Below, in pieces: positions 50,208-63,340 of a stretch of DNA of 64,000 nucleotides. The notes beneath the pieces were generated by a model, which saw nothing but the letters and a program-made list of their open reading frames with translations, searched no databases and had not been told where the DNA came from. Source of the DNA: Schistosoma mansoni (taxonomy: Eukaryota > Platyhelminthes > Trematoda > Strigeidida > Schistosomatidae); the NCBI RefSeq assembly GCF_000237925.1, contig NC_031502.1, positions 16,666,434 to 16,730,433 of the forward strand. The letters are read 5' to 3'. Position 1 is the stretch's first letter. Every line of letters begins with the position of its first letter. Position numbers and translations under genes: made by a program.

Positions 50208-53200
50208 ATGCCAGACAAACGTGGTTTGGCTGTCCAGAATGTAGAAGAACTGGTTAGTCAAATATCTCAATAGTTGATGGGAAAATTTCTAGGATGTTTC
50301 AAAACTAACTGCCTTATCGCCCGAGGTCATCAGTCGCCAGGCTACCATAAACATCGGTACCATAGGCCATGTCGCCCACGGAAAGACAACAGTTGTGCGT
50401 GCAATTTCCACAGTGCACACCATTAGACACAAAAATGAATTGATCAGGAACATCACAATAAAGCTGGGATATGCTAATGCTAAGATATACAAATGCAATA
50501 GTGAAGCATGCATACGCCCTGCTTGTTATCGGTCATTCGGAAGTGCGACAGATGATTCCCTTCCCTGTCCTAGACCGGGATGTGATGGAACACTAACATT
50601 GCTGAGGTAATTTGTTTATCTGTCCTCGTAACCACTAACGTTTTCCGGTAAATACTGTTCATTTTTCTCTAGAGCTTCCATAATTAGATCGCGCTTATCC
50701 TTCAGTCCATAACATTTTTATTTTGTCACTACTTTTATTAAGAGCACAATGTGGTGGTGCTGAGTTCTCCTGATTTCTTAAATGTGAAAATGCTTTAGAC
50801 ATGGGATTTTGTTTACTCAGTCACTTGATATGAAACAATCAGCTTAACATTTTAGTAACAAGGAACCTAGTCAACACTTGCTCTCCCTCCCTTTCATTCT
50901 GCAATGCCTTATTCTCTACCATCCTTGTTGTTTTCACATGTCCCAAAAATCACCGTGATTTAAGTTTCCCTTCTTGGTAAACATGCTGGGATGGTAGCAA
51001 TTGAATTTATTACAATGTAGTAACCCCAAGCTCAGTCATGGGTGGAAGTCCGTTGTTTTGTTATAAGAACTAACAAACGAGTCATGTTATCCTGAAATTA
51101 AATTTTCGACGTGATAGGTTGCATCACATCATATTGTTCAGGCTACCTATTAACGTCTTCAATTCAGCTTCTTTATGGTACAGTAGAGTCCCGATCTTCA
51201 TTTAAATTTTCCCACTTCACATAGAAGGTCATCTCTGTTAGCAGTTTATTATTGTTTTCACTGTCTTGTGGACATTATTGACATGATGCTCAAACATCAG
51301 GCCTAACAATTGGGTTTTAATTGACTTAAGGATGAGTAACCACGTTAATTTTCTTCGATTACCTATTACATTTATCATCTTTGTTTTGTGCTCATAATCT
51401 GCACATAAGCATCTTATTTCAGCTTATTAAAACCTATTTATCTGGCCGATTGTCTTTAATTTCTAGTCGTTCATGAGGCTAAGTCAATAGTACAGTATCG
51501 TAATTAGCCGTCACTAGACCACAATATATCGTTAGGCTCATCTATCGATTTGCGTTTTATTAATTTATTTTAAGAACTAAAAACTATGTCGAATCAAATC
51601 GCGAAAACCTCCATAATGAGTGTGTATGAGATTTTCTATTTTATAACTTCAATGTTTTTTTAACTAGGCATGTTTCGTTTGTGGATTGTCCAGGTCATGA
51701 TATTTTAATGGCAACTATGTTAAACGGTGCTGCTGTTATGGATGCGGCATTATTGTTGATAGCCAGCAATGAGACATGCCCCCAGCCCCAAACAAGTGAG
51801 CATCTCGCTGCTGTAGAGATCATGCAGTTGAAATACATAATTATTCTTCAAAATAAGATTGACTTAATCAAGGAAAGTCAGGCTCGCGAACAATATTCAC
51901 AGGTAAGTCTTGACAAACCAAGTAAAATTTCCCCATCCGATTTTGTATTGTCTTGTAGAATTATGATGTTTGCAATAACTTATGTGTATCGGGGGACCCT
52001 TATTCTGTAAATTAGCTTATGCACTTTAGCGTGTGTCAGCATTTTGACCTCGAAAGTTAGGTGATTGATGTCTACCAGCCCTGATTAGTAGAAAAAATAC
52101 CACACTAGAAAGTCAGGTTGTTTTATATCGTCAACGTTAATAGCAGTTTGCGTTTTACTATTCTATTGTATGCTTTTGGGTTAAAATGTGTTCCAGATCG
52201 TGATATACCTCTTGCGGGAAGTGTTTGTCAGATACCTAAAAGTTTTGGGTAAAAATGAAGCCAATTACTGTTGTGACTGGAAAGTTCTCAGAGAATTTCG
52301 GAAGTCATAGTTGTGTAAAAGTGTCGCGGATTCTTACTAGACGGTCCAAACCGTGCTGGTTATCTCGACTGAAAAGATGTACTTGTGTATTGATCACATT
52401 TATATTCTTTTTTAGATTTTACGTTTTATCCAGGGTACTGTTGCTCAAGGAGCTCCAGTTGTACCTATCTCAGCACAATTGAAGTATAATATTGATGTTG
52501 TTTGTGATTACATTGTGAATCACATTCCGGTTCCAGTACGGGATTTTACATCAGCACCTCGTTTGATTGGTGAGTTTTGTATATAACAAACAAGTTTAAG
52601 TGTACATTGAATCAGAGGTTATGGTTAGCTATATGGTTTCTGATTTCTTTACTTGCAGTTATCCGGTCATTCGATGTGAACAAACCTGGTTGCGAAGTGG
52701 ATGATCTGCAAGGTGGAGTAGCTGGAGGGAGCATTTTGCGAGGGGTTCTAAAGGTAGTTTATTGTGATATATGCTTTTTCTATCCCAATCACTTATTTTC
52801 TGTTCTGGTTCTCTGCTTTACTTGTTAGGTAATGTATTTCAACAATTTTTTAAGTATCTCCGTATAGTCCCTAATTTTTGTTCAATTGTCTTCTGTAACA
52901 TTTTCCAACAGGTTGGGCAAAAAATAGAAATTAGACCAGGTCTCGTTTCGAAAGATTCAGAGACTGGAGGTGTTACTTGTAGACCCATTATTTCATGTAT
53001 CGTGTCACTGTTCGCAGAGCAGAATGATCTTGCTTATGCTGTTCCGGGAGGTTTAATTGGAGTCGGGACGAAAATCGATCCACAGTTGTGTCGCGCTGAT
53101 CGTTTGGTCGGACATGTTTTAGGACAGGTTGGTACCTTGCCTGAAATATATGTGGAGTTGGAAATATCGTTCTTTCTTCTACGACGTTTGTTAGGTGTTC

Positions 53201-56200
53201 GCACAGAAGGGGACCAAAAAGGTGCTAAGGCAAGTGGTCTATCGTTCTATTTCACTCATGTTTTTCTTATATCAAATTATTTATTTAAACATAAATATTG
53301 GTACAAAGGGGCACCACACAATAACAATGAGAATGTAAAGAGATGAAGAATTTAAGGTGCGCATAAGAAAAAGGGGAACAATAATAAACAGAAATTAGTG
53401 TGTAATAGTGAAATGATAATAATGGGGGAAGCAGTTCAGTTAGCAAAGGTACAACCAGAAAGAATTCTTCCAGTTAAAGAAGGTACGTCTATTTTTTATG
53501 AAGAAAGTAAAATAAACTTACAGCAGGATCGCCACTGGTTTCTTTTCTGAGCCATATCTGATAACGTCTCTAGCCACTGTGTTGCACCATCTCTCGGACC
53601 CCAGCCAGGGGGTCGTGAAGGATCAACAGAAGCTAGTCCTGTACAACTTTCTTTCATACCACAACACCATGTCATACACTGACCACCTCTTCGCTTTTTC
53701 CAACCAGTCCCAGAGTCGGCAAATAATGCACGACGTGGAATTCTCTGGAACGACATTCGTGGAACGTGTCCAAGCCACCGAAGTCGATGTTTCAAGAAAG
53801 TGACACCAATTGAATTATCGTCGCTGTGCCCGAACACACGATGCCGAACCTCTGCATTACTAACATGGTGTTGCCACTGTATGTCAGCAATCCTTCGGAG
53901 ACAACAATGATCAAAAATAGAGAGTCGTCTAATATCCTCAATTCAAAGAGGCCAGGTTTCACAAACATAGAGCAAAACTGCTCTCACCGACGTGTTGTAG
54001 ATTCGACCTTTTACAGCCAGACTAACATCACGAAGGCGCCAAAGATGGCCCAGATTGGCATAAGCCGCTCTGGCTTTCACTATACGTGGATTGGTCTCAT
54101 CACTCACGCCACCACCAGCACTTATGCAGCTACTTGCCAGTCTTGTAGAAGTACTTAGCGCTTCGAAGGTGCAAAGCACTTACCATACCTACGGACACTA
54201 ATTGCCAACTGATTAAGTGCGGATTGCATGGCTTGGGCATTATCGCACAGTGAGACAATATCATCCACATACCCAGGGTCGAGAAGTCTTTCTCCAGGCA
54301 ACAGATCCACAACGCCATTACTTACGTCCATCAGGGCTGTTTCCAGAATGTCATCGATGGAAAAGTTAAAGAGAAATAGTGGGATTGAGAAACCCTGTCT
54401 AACTTTATTGTTTGAATGGAACAATGGAGAAAGGTGGTTGTATGACCTCAATCTGCCTGAGGTGTTTGTATATAGGGCTTTTAGGATGTTGATAAACTTC
54501 TCAGGCAAACCCTTCTTCAATAGACAATCCTAGAGAACAGTCCTGTCCGATGAACCGAAGGCAGCCCTGATGATAAGAAATACTATGACGTTTGGCTTGT
54601 AATAAATATGGCGATGTAATAGCATTTGACAGAAGGTTAAAATATGATCAATACATCACTGACCAGAACGAAAACCAGCCTGGTCCTCGCGAGTCAATCT
54701 TTCTCGGGTTTTGAACAGTCTACGATGTATTATGAAAGCCAATATTTTGAACGCTATTGGAAGTAGACTTATCTGATAGTTGATACAGAAACGACGTGAA
54801 TCCTTTTTAAAGATAGGAACAATTATTGACTCATTCCACGTTGTTGGAACACATCTTAACTCCCAAACCTTTGTAAACAACGCAGTTGAATCATCTGGGC
54901 CCGGGGATTTGTAGCACTTCAAGAGTTAGAGTTCCTGGCGGACTTCCGCCTCATTTGGTGGATCGGTCGTGACAGACCATAGAAGGCAGGACAGTCTAAT
55001 CGATGTTGCCAGGGCAGCAAACCAGTTGAACTGCTCTTCAAAGAACTCTGCCCATCGTCCAAGACGTCGATAGATGTTAGTGGTTGACAGCCCGTCGTTT
55101 TCACATATTGTTTCGCTCACACCAGACTTGTTGCTGCCAGTGGCTCGGATGAGTTGAAAGGGCTTCCGGCAGTTACCAGCTGCAGCTGCTGCTTCCAACT
55201 CATTTGCATGCTCTGACCACCAGGCTTCTCGGTCCTAACGCAAGCCTTATCCGATTTCGTTAAGTAGCAGTCGTCGTTTATGGTCAAACTCACGTCACCT
55301 GGAGTAAACCGGCGGGTGGTTTTCTTAGGGGGCCACACCCGAAGCCTTCGACCTAAAGGTCTAATCCACAAGGCGATGGAGCAACGTAAGGAGATGCAGT
55401 CACATGGTAACCGGTGACCACCAATTGGTTCATATGTCATTTGTCCCCTCAGAGTACTGGAGCCCATGTGCGCCATTGATTTCGAATCAGGGTTTTCCAA
55501 CACCCCTAGGTGGACCATCTGTGTTCACCAACCCGGTTAAAGCGCCGGACATCCGCTTTTCATCCTCTTAATTTCGTAAACAACAGTAATGACGTGGGAA
55601 GGCAGTGAGTCGAACTTCCCTGGAAGTGGTTTTCTGCATGTGGCCATGTGAGAGCATTTAGAGAGCGAGAGTGGACTCTCCCCACTCATTACCGTACCAT
55701 GGCATTTGGGGGCTATCAAATAAAGCGTCCAAAAGTTTTACGACTTGGAAACAATTTCTATCACTAACCAACAAACTGTTTAAAACTAAGTATTACCAAG
55801 CCGTTTTGTCTTTGTTTGGGTCTGTTACCCTTGATTTTATATACAATAAAACCCGTTAATACAATACTACCACAAATTCACCGCGCAGAATGGAAAAAAT
55901 TGTAACAGTCACATAACTGACCAATAAATGGGCGAGATTAATGTTAAGTTTTTGAAAAAAGACTAAGGTAGGTTTTGTTTAGTTAAGTAGGTGCATAGTT
56001 TATGTAAAACTCGATAAAAGTCTATAACAGAATCATCACTTGGTTCTATTAAGAATCATATCTGATGACATGTGAACCTATTCAGTTAGACGTTCTCTGG
56101 AACTCTACCCAAGATGTAATAGGCTAGCCTCCGAAGATTTGGCGACCTCGTTCAACTCCGCTGTTGGATTAGAATTGAGTGAGCTTTGTACTAAACTCTC

Positions 56201-57940
56201 GATATGTGAATAAACCCATTGTCTTCGACACGCACTCCTAAAGGATAATCCTGTTCAATTGGTCGATGACGATCGTGGTATGAAAACATATTTGTAGATT
56301 GTCAAGTCAAATTTCAACGTCCTTGTTGACTTACTGTAACACTCCCAACTAATAATGTCAGTGTACATCATTATTCACTCAACAATATTTTATTTCAGTC
56401 AGTCAGCTACAACATAGGACCAGGCACATATATGCTTCCGTCGAAGTTGCCATACCTCATTAGCACAACAAGATGAACACCGGATTCATAGAAGTAATTA
56501 ATTTAGTGGTGGTAGTATATAAAAGAAAGATTGTATACAAGGATATAGTACAGGAAGAAAGAACGTTATGAAGCAATTTTAATCTCAAGGTTTAAGGGAA
56601 GATAAAGAGTGTATACACCTGCGCCACTGAGATCGATTCTGAGCCATGTCACCCAGAGTCTCCAACCAATGGTTACGATAGTCATGTGGACCCCAACCAG
56701 GTAGTCTGCATCTACCAAAATGGCTTAGTCTAGAGGTTAGTGACTTCAAGGACTGATGCCATGTTGTGGTTTGGCCGCCCCTAACTCTTTTCCAACCATC
56801 CCCTACACTAGTCAGCATAGCACGTCGTGGTAATCGGTGTTCAGGCATACGTAACGCGTGGCCTAACCATCTCAGTCGATGAAGATTCATGACCTCATCA
56901 ACTGATTTACCATTATTCCCTAATACCCTGTGTCTAATCTCACTATTACTTACCTGGTGATCCCAGCAGATGCGAGCAATATTTCTAAGGCATCTGTGGT
57001 CAAATACTAGTAAATTAAGAGTATCTTCTACTCTTAATGGCCATGTTTCACAGCCGTAAGGTAGAACAGCGCGAACTGCTGCGCAGTATACTCGTCCCTT
57101 AATTGATAGACGGATATCTCGTCTTCGCCACAGGTGACGTAAGTTGGCAAAAGCCAAACGAGCCTTTTGAATTTGTGCAGAGATTTCGTCAGACACCAGC
57201 TCATTAGGGCTGATCAGACTTCCACGGTTAATGAAGTTTTCGATGTGTTCGCCTACTTCACTCCCTATCCTTATTTCAGTGTTGACTACCATTTGATTTT
57301 GGTTGACTAATAAATATTGTACCACACGTTTGTCCTTACTGCCTTATAGAAGGTTTCTCATTACGGCATGGTATCTATGATTATTGTCTTCTTTAGACTT
57401 ACTTTCCTCCTTTGTTTTGCAAAATAATAAGTTCGGTGCTACGAAATCCTAATTTTCTCAGCATACATTTAATCTTCTAACGTAATAATAAAAAAATCTG
57501 TTTACATTTGATATTAATTTGTCCCGACTTTTAGCACTAGTAATAGTTTTATGAGCTTTTGGTAACATAAAATTCTGCCAAAAAGAATAATACATTGCTT
57601 CCTATTTTATTGTCTCCCACAGGTTCAAAAGCTTTCTAAAAATGAAGTTTTGATGGTGAATATCGGGTCTCTTTCTAGTGGTGGCTGTGTTATAGCTGTT
57701 AAAGGTGATCTAGCTAAAATACGACTAAATAGTCCTGTCTGTACTCAGGTTGATGAAAAAATCGCACTAAGCAGGCGTGTTGAAAGACATTGGCGGTAAG
57801 TTGGACAATTTTTCATCCCAGTTAGTTTTAAATAGTTTTACTGACATACGTATCACCGTACCCATCGGTTTCTTTTTCTTTGTAGTTTGATAGGATGGGG
57901 AGAAATTCGACGTGGTGTCACAATCCAACCTGTCCAGTGA
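50208..57940 (+). CDS. EIF2S3: Translation initiation factor eIF2 gamma subunit, eight exons
   Basis: GTPase core of eIF2, which carries initiator Met-tRNA to the 40S ribosome. Exons: 50208-50252, 50293-50606, 51668-51902, 52416-52569, 52659-52753, 52912-53229, 57623-57795, 57886-57940, with all phases consistent, giving 462 residues (human about 472). GTPase motifs: G1 [10 protein letters not shown]3 DCPGHD, G4 NKID. The insert [16 protein letters not shown]...CPRPGC carries the Cys pairs of a zinc knuckle. Domain II begins at [12 protein letters not shown] and domain III at [17 protein letters not shown]; the C-terminus is [17 protein letters not shown]. Intron 1 is only 40 nt. Intron 6 (53230-57622) starts with GC instead of GT (AAG/GCAAGT) and holds two antisense retrotransposon copies. 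The start ATG sits 15 codons ahead of the conserved [16 protein letters not shown]. No damage was seen in the coding sequence. Confidence 0.95.
53400..55720 (-). mobile_element. RTE-like family B, nearly end-to-end copy lacking the endonuclease
   Basis: From the high end: 5' leader (55720-55250), then directly the linker [35 protein letters not shown] (55220-55130), [15 protein letters not shown] (about 55060), CYKSPGPDD (about 54910), reverse transcriptase [22 protein letters not shown] (54790-54720), [15 protein letters not shown] (54375-54330), the catalytic box YVDDIVSL (54270-54247), [17 protein letters not shown] (54060-54000), and C-terminal [19 protein letters not shown] to [10 protein letters not shown] (53790-53496). 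The 3' UTR runs to about 53400. Both catalytic Asp residues of the box remain, with Ala changed to Val before them. Frame breaks at about 54660, 54530, 54160 and 53940 make it dead. No endonuclease block is found between leader and linker. Confidence 0.88.
56397..57290 (-). mobile_element. RTE-like family A, 5'-truncated copy with open C-terminal frame
   Basis: The minus-strand frame 57325-56585 carries about 227 codons of the reverse transcriptase C-terminus that match the copy at 29660-30352 except for one Gly/Val change (SEVGEHIEN versus SEVVEHIEN). The 3' UTR down to 56397 also matches base for base as far as checked, ending CTGACTGACTG. The first ~18 codons of the open frame ([14 protein letters not shown]) belong to flanking intron sequence. 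Confidence 0.93.
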
Positions 57941-60900
57941 ATATCAACAAACTTCATTTTGCATATGAAGATGGAGATCTATACCTGTATACGCTGATTA
58001 TTATCTTTTGTTGCCTTGTGTAATTTAGGTTATTGTCAAAACAAATGTTTCGTAACTTGGACTTAGTTGTTATTTTTCCTAGAAATCACGATTGCCTAGG
58101 TGCGACTATTTGTTAATGGATTATCAATACCTTTTTGTTATAGCAAATAAGAAATTTATCACAGGCAACTAACATTGCCTTAATATCATTCTTTGATCAT
58201 GCTTAAGTATTATCCATGTGCTTATAAAATAGTTTTTCCGGTCACTTTGACATTTACTTACCAGTCATACTGCTTATTTGGGTCAAATTAAATTTTGGAC
58301 CACCAGTCAATATACTTCAATATATCCTAGATCCTTCCAAGATGGTTTTCATAAGAGTCAAAGAGAAGTATGTAAGAGCTGTTCGTAAGCACCTCATTGG
58401 TTTTTAGTGTTTAAGCAACAGTGATTGTGAAGTATCATACAAAGATGTTCTGAAACTTCTACCTGCTAAACTGTATAAGACAGCGGGGGCTGGCTATTTA
58501 CAAAAACATTATGTATCCGAAAGTGGTTTTTGAAGTTTATCAGTGGTTTCCCAAAAATACACCTGTGTCCAACTAATAGTATATCTAGGACCAGTTGAAT
58601 AATGATTAAGGGAAGAACAATGATCGTATCAATATATGAATCCATTCGAGTTCCCTTCAACACTGATTGAACATTATTCATTTGAAAGCGGTTTGCATAC
58701 TTTACTTCATAATACCAGGAGACGTGTCATCAATGAAGCGGAAGGCAATTATGGAAAAATTATAAGAGTTTCTTATGTGGTTAAATATTTGTATTCTTAA
58801 TACTGTGGATATTCTAGATTTTCAAAGGCATGGTTGCTAGGACATTGATGCTAAGATTTATGCAGTAACAGTTATAAAGATGGGTCCATTGTGAAACCGA
58901 AATGAGCGATTATAAGAGTATGAATAAAGAGTGACGTATAATTATGAACACAACGTTATGGATCATGCAGATAAACATTGTAAATTGAGATCACTAGGGT
59001 GGTACGAGACTGACTGCAGTGTGGTTTCCGATGATACCGCCTTAAGTCTTCGATGGGAATACTTTTGACAAAGAATAAGTCTGCGACCATTTGATTATGT
59101 TAATGGTCCGGGATGACTTTAATATCTTAACATCGTCTCCACAATAAAGTAGATGACGGACGATCGTGGTTCTTTAGTCTCAGCCCCTGAGGAATGTGCT
59201 TGTCAACTTAACAATAACTCCTATTTCTAGCTTAAGTGCTTGGGTGCGCACTTGTAGACTGGTAAATATTAATAGGAATGCCAATGTATGGTTTCGTATA
59301 AAATAACGATTTGTTAACAAAATAGGGTTGTCATTTAAATATATGTGCCTTACCTAACTATGAAGCGACTGAGTACGACAGTGATCCGGTGTTTTTTGTT
59401 CCCGACATTTTTATCCCCATACTAGTGGATACTGCACTAACCTGTATACAATAGATGGTATATATGTTTAGGAAGCAAAGATCCTTCAGGCACATCCCCA
59501 AACATGTTTGAGACAAAAGTTCAGAATTTAACATGGGATTTTTGATTGGTCTTTTAGTGTGGGACTGTAATACAACTGCTTAAAGTTGTAATTGTCAGGT
59601 AGCACGTAAACTCATCCATGGTTCTGTGGGAATTCTTATTTGACTGTGACAATTTTCGTCATGAACTGACTTCAAATCCTATCGTGAAATAGAGTACAAC
59701 AGAAATGTGGCTCGTTCAAGTTAGGAGATCCTCATTAGTGAATGTACGGCGACTTCGGTAGGTATCGAACTTGAGACCTTTGATCCTGTCTGTCTAATGG
59801 TTTTTGATTGTTCATCCGCTTAAGTCAGTTTGTGACAAAAACGTAATATAGTCTCGGTCAAATGGAACAAGTTATTTAAATAATGGTTAAACTATTACAG
59901 CTAGTTTCACAAAACAGCAATTTGAGTATCGTATTAACAATACTTCTTTTACTAATGTCTGCAGAATGACGTTTCCCAACCAGTGTTGTCCCATGGTATT
60001 TACTTTTATTTCGTGTTTTAGTCTCCTCTTCAGTTATGCACATGTAGTTGTCATGATAACTATGACAAGATATACAAATATAGACCAGTGTTGCGAGTAT
60101 TGGGATATTTTAAACATGGGTTTGTATTCTATTGTATATACAATGCAAATATAAGTAATTTCGACATGTCGAATTATGTCAATAAATATTGCTCCTCTAA
60201 TTTTGATTTTCCAACTGAAGATCAAGTTTTTATCATGGTATAAAAACAAATAATTAGGGTGGAAGTTCCATACAATGACCAAGACTCTGGGCACTAAGGT
60301 TTTCGAACCGCATATGAGACACTGATTCAAGTGTTGTTCGTATTTGCTACGAAGTCCATGCCGATGGTCAAACTGTTCGGTTTTGCTTTATACTACTTAC
60401 TTGTTTGTAAGTAGTGTGGCTTCATACGAGGACTTAAAGGATGGTAAAATCGAGTAAAGGAATCAACCAATTGATAACCTTCAACACATAACATTGAATG
60501 GAATAACTGAGGTGGAGACTGAGATTATATTAGAGATACTTTTAAAATATATATGTTTTATTTCTCTAAAAGTTATATAACTTTTCAAAATTTTAGTGAA
60601 TTTACGGAATACCTTGATACGAATTGATAATCACCAGCGTCGACTTCTTTTTTGATCGGAGATTTTCTTTCGAAATTCTCTCACGATTTATTGACTTGAA
60701 GAAAATAGTTTTCGCAAAGTTTTGTTGTTATGTATTCTACGTGAGTACGGGTATATCTTAAAATACTGAAGGATAGGTTTGAAGAATAAAGTGGTTTTGA
60801 TTTTTTCTCGTTACATATGTATTTGTATTGTTTATCAGCTCCTTAAGAAATCTCATTGGTCTATATTCATAACACCAGGAATTTGCTATTCTAAATTTTC

Positions 60901-61299
60901 AATTGAGATTCATATTGTCTGTCTTAACAATTTACTTAAGATATAAAGTTTACACTCCAGAACTACAGCACTAGTATCGATTTAATTTAGATACATATAT
61001 ATACGTATATAGTTTCCCAGAGCTTCGTAAAAGTCTAGGTGTATCCGGAATCTTTCAAGTATTTCTTGATTGTTCACCACAGATTTTAAAGTTAATAATT
61101 GTTAACAAGGTACACAATATCAGGTTGTCTGTTGAAAATAACTATCCCATACACACAGTACGAAGACAAGTTTTTATTTAATTTTCAACACGTACAGGTA
61201 TGGAAATAAATATGCGCCATATAAATAAGAAAACTAAATTGTCAAGAGAGGAGGAGGGAGGTTATAACCATAAACAAAAAGATAAGTGGACATGATTAA
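57941..61299. other. Intergenic region after EIF2S3
   Basis: AT-rich. No gene supported; short frames are of random type. A worn tRNA-like B box (AAGTTCGATACC on the minus strand, about 59770) may mark an old SINE, but it is too weak to call. No clear AATAAA was found close behind the EIF2S3 stop. Confidence 0.45.
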
Positions 61300-63340
61300 T
61301 ATATAGTGAGAGAAATAATCCGGTTAAGATGCAACAAAAATGATTCCTTCAGTTAAGGGTGATCCTATGATCTTGATAATGAATTTAAAAGGAGATCACG
61401 TGGAGTCACCACTGGTTTTATAGTCTTAGGCATACGTGATACCGTCTCAAGCCACTGGGTTGCGCCAATTCTCGAACACCAGTCTAGGGGTCTTGAAAAA
61501 CCGATTGGTGTAACCTTTACGGAATTTCTTTTAGTTCACTGCAACATTCCATAAACTGCCCACCTCAATGTTTTTTCCAACTAGGCCCAGCTTTGGCACC
61601 TAAATCACGATGTAGAAGTTGTTGGTATGCTATTCATAAAACGTCCAAGCCGCAGATTATTGTTTAGGGATTCTGGCAAATTGGATTATTGTAAAACACA
61701 CTCGAACCTCAGCACGAGTAACATGGTGTTGTCACTGAATGTCAGGAATCCTTCGAAGATATCGATGATGGAGCAGAGTCGCCTGAATTTCTCAACTTAG
61801 GGAGGCCGGGTTTCACAATCATAGAGCAAAACTGACCCCAGTGACGCCTTATAAACCCGACGTTTAGAACCAGGCTAACGTTACGACGAGGCGAAAAATA
61901 GCCCATCTTGGCATAGGTCTCCGTGGTTTTCACTACACGCAAGTAGATCACATAAGCCACGCCATCCCCTAAAACTACGCTTTCACAATGCGTAGATTGA
62001 CCACCAGCACTTAAATGGCTACCCAGATACACGAAATTCTCGACAACTTCTAATGCTCACTATCAAGAGCGAGTAAAGGTTCAGGTTCCTGTCAGTCTTG
62101 CAAAGTATTTTGCACTTGGAAGTTGTAAAGCACATGCCATACCTACGGACACTGATTGAGTGCAAATCGCATGACTTGAGTATCCTCGCACAGTAAAACA
62201 ATGTCGTCCAAATACTCAAAATCGAAAAGTCTTCGTTAAGGTAACAGCTCCTAACAACCATTAAATACTTCCGTAATTTGTTACTAGAATGTTATTGATG
62301 GCAAAGATTACTAGAAATTGTGAGACCAGGCAACTTCGCTTGACCCTACGGCCTGTATGAAACAATGAACAGAGGTTGTTTTATCCCCTCATTCTGCATT
62401 AGTTGCTTACATATAGAGCATTTGGGACATTTGCAAGCTTGTCAGACACACTTCTTCAGCGGACGATCCTAGAGAACAGTGCTGTCCAATGAAACAAAGG
62501 TTGGCCTGATATCAAGAAACAAAGATTATTGACCTGCAATGAGTATGGAGTTGTTCTGACAATAGGCATAATAGGAGTAAAGACTTCATCGATTTATCTC
62601 CAGTCAGAAAGAGAACAATCCTGGTCCTCTAAAGCCAATGTCTCCAGAGTTTTGAACAATCTGAAAAGTATGACGGAGTCAACAGTTTGGATGCAATCGA
62701 GTGTAGATGTATCACTCGATATTTGTTGGATAGATGATATAAACCCTATCAACCAATTCCAAAATGTTGAAACACTATCTAATTGCCAAACTTTTCCAAA
62801 CAACCTAGTTACTGACAAGAAGGTTGCCAACATCTCTGAAAACGCAAGGAGCTAAGTTGTCTGGAGCAACCAGTGAATTCCACAATGAGTTAGCTGAACT
62901 TTCCGTCGAAGACGTTATTTGGGATTGGTGATTTGTGGCGCTCTAGGAGTTTCAGTTCCTTGGGGACTTCCGCCTTCTTAGATGGACAAGTCGCCATCGG
63001 CCATGATTGACAGGATAGTTTGATCGATCTCTTCAGGGTAGCTGAACTATTCCCCGAAGAACTCTGTTCATCATCAAAGTCGGTGGATATCAGTGATTAG
63101 TATCTTGAGAGATTCACAGATGGATTCGCTAACACCAGACCTCCTGCCAGCGGCTCGCATGAGTTGAAAGAACTTCCGGCAGTTACCAGATCCAGCTACT
63201 ACTTACAACTTGTCAGCACGCTCTGACCACCAGGCTTCTCGCTCCTTACGAAAACTTTGCACAATTTTTCTACTCAAGAATCTATGTTTACCATCAAACT
63301 TGTGGTCGTTCCGAGTAGAATTTCGTGCCTCAACTAAGTG
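61300..63340 (-). mobile_element. RTE-like family B, old and heavily decayed copy
   Basis: Same order as the copy at 53400-55720 but with many stops and indels. The minus strand keeps the 3' UTR and SCC-type end (about 61330-61430), worn YLGSHLSAGG (about 62030-62003), YGMCFTTSKCKILCKTD (about 62145-62090), reverse transcriptase pieces at 62190-62700, CYK/GPDD-like traces (about 62850-62960), and the linker LSRAGRRSGV and AWWSERADKL (about 63140-63240). It fades at about 63340. Confidence 0.78.

Larger units (their letters stand above)
53230..57622 (+). other. EIF2S3 intron 6: GC-AG intron of 4.4 kb loaded with retrotransposons
   Basis: The donor is AAG/GCAAGTGG and the acceptor CTCCCACAG/GTT. 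The exon join restores the conserved [12 protein letters not shown] sequence in phase 0, which fixes both sites. Inside lie a family B RTE copy (53400-55720, minus) and a family A 3' piece (56397-57290, minus). About 130 bases at the left end, 680 between the copies and 330 at the right end show nothing recognisable. Confidence 0.85.

Noticed and set aside
59690-59790. tRNA-like box sequence near 59770
   Set aside because: Only a B-box-like string is present; no A box at proper spacing and no cloverleaf.
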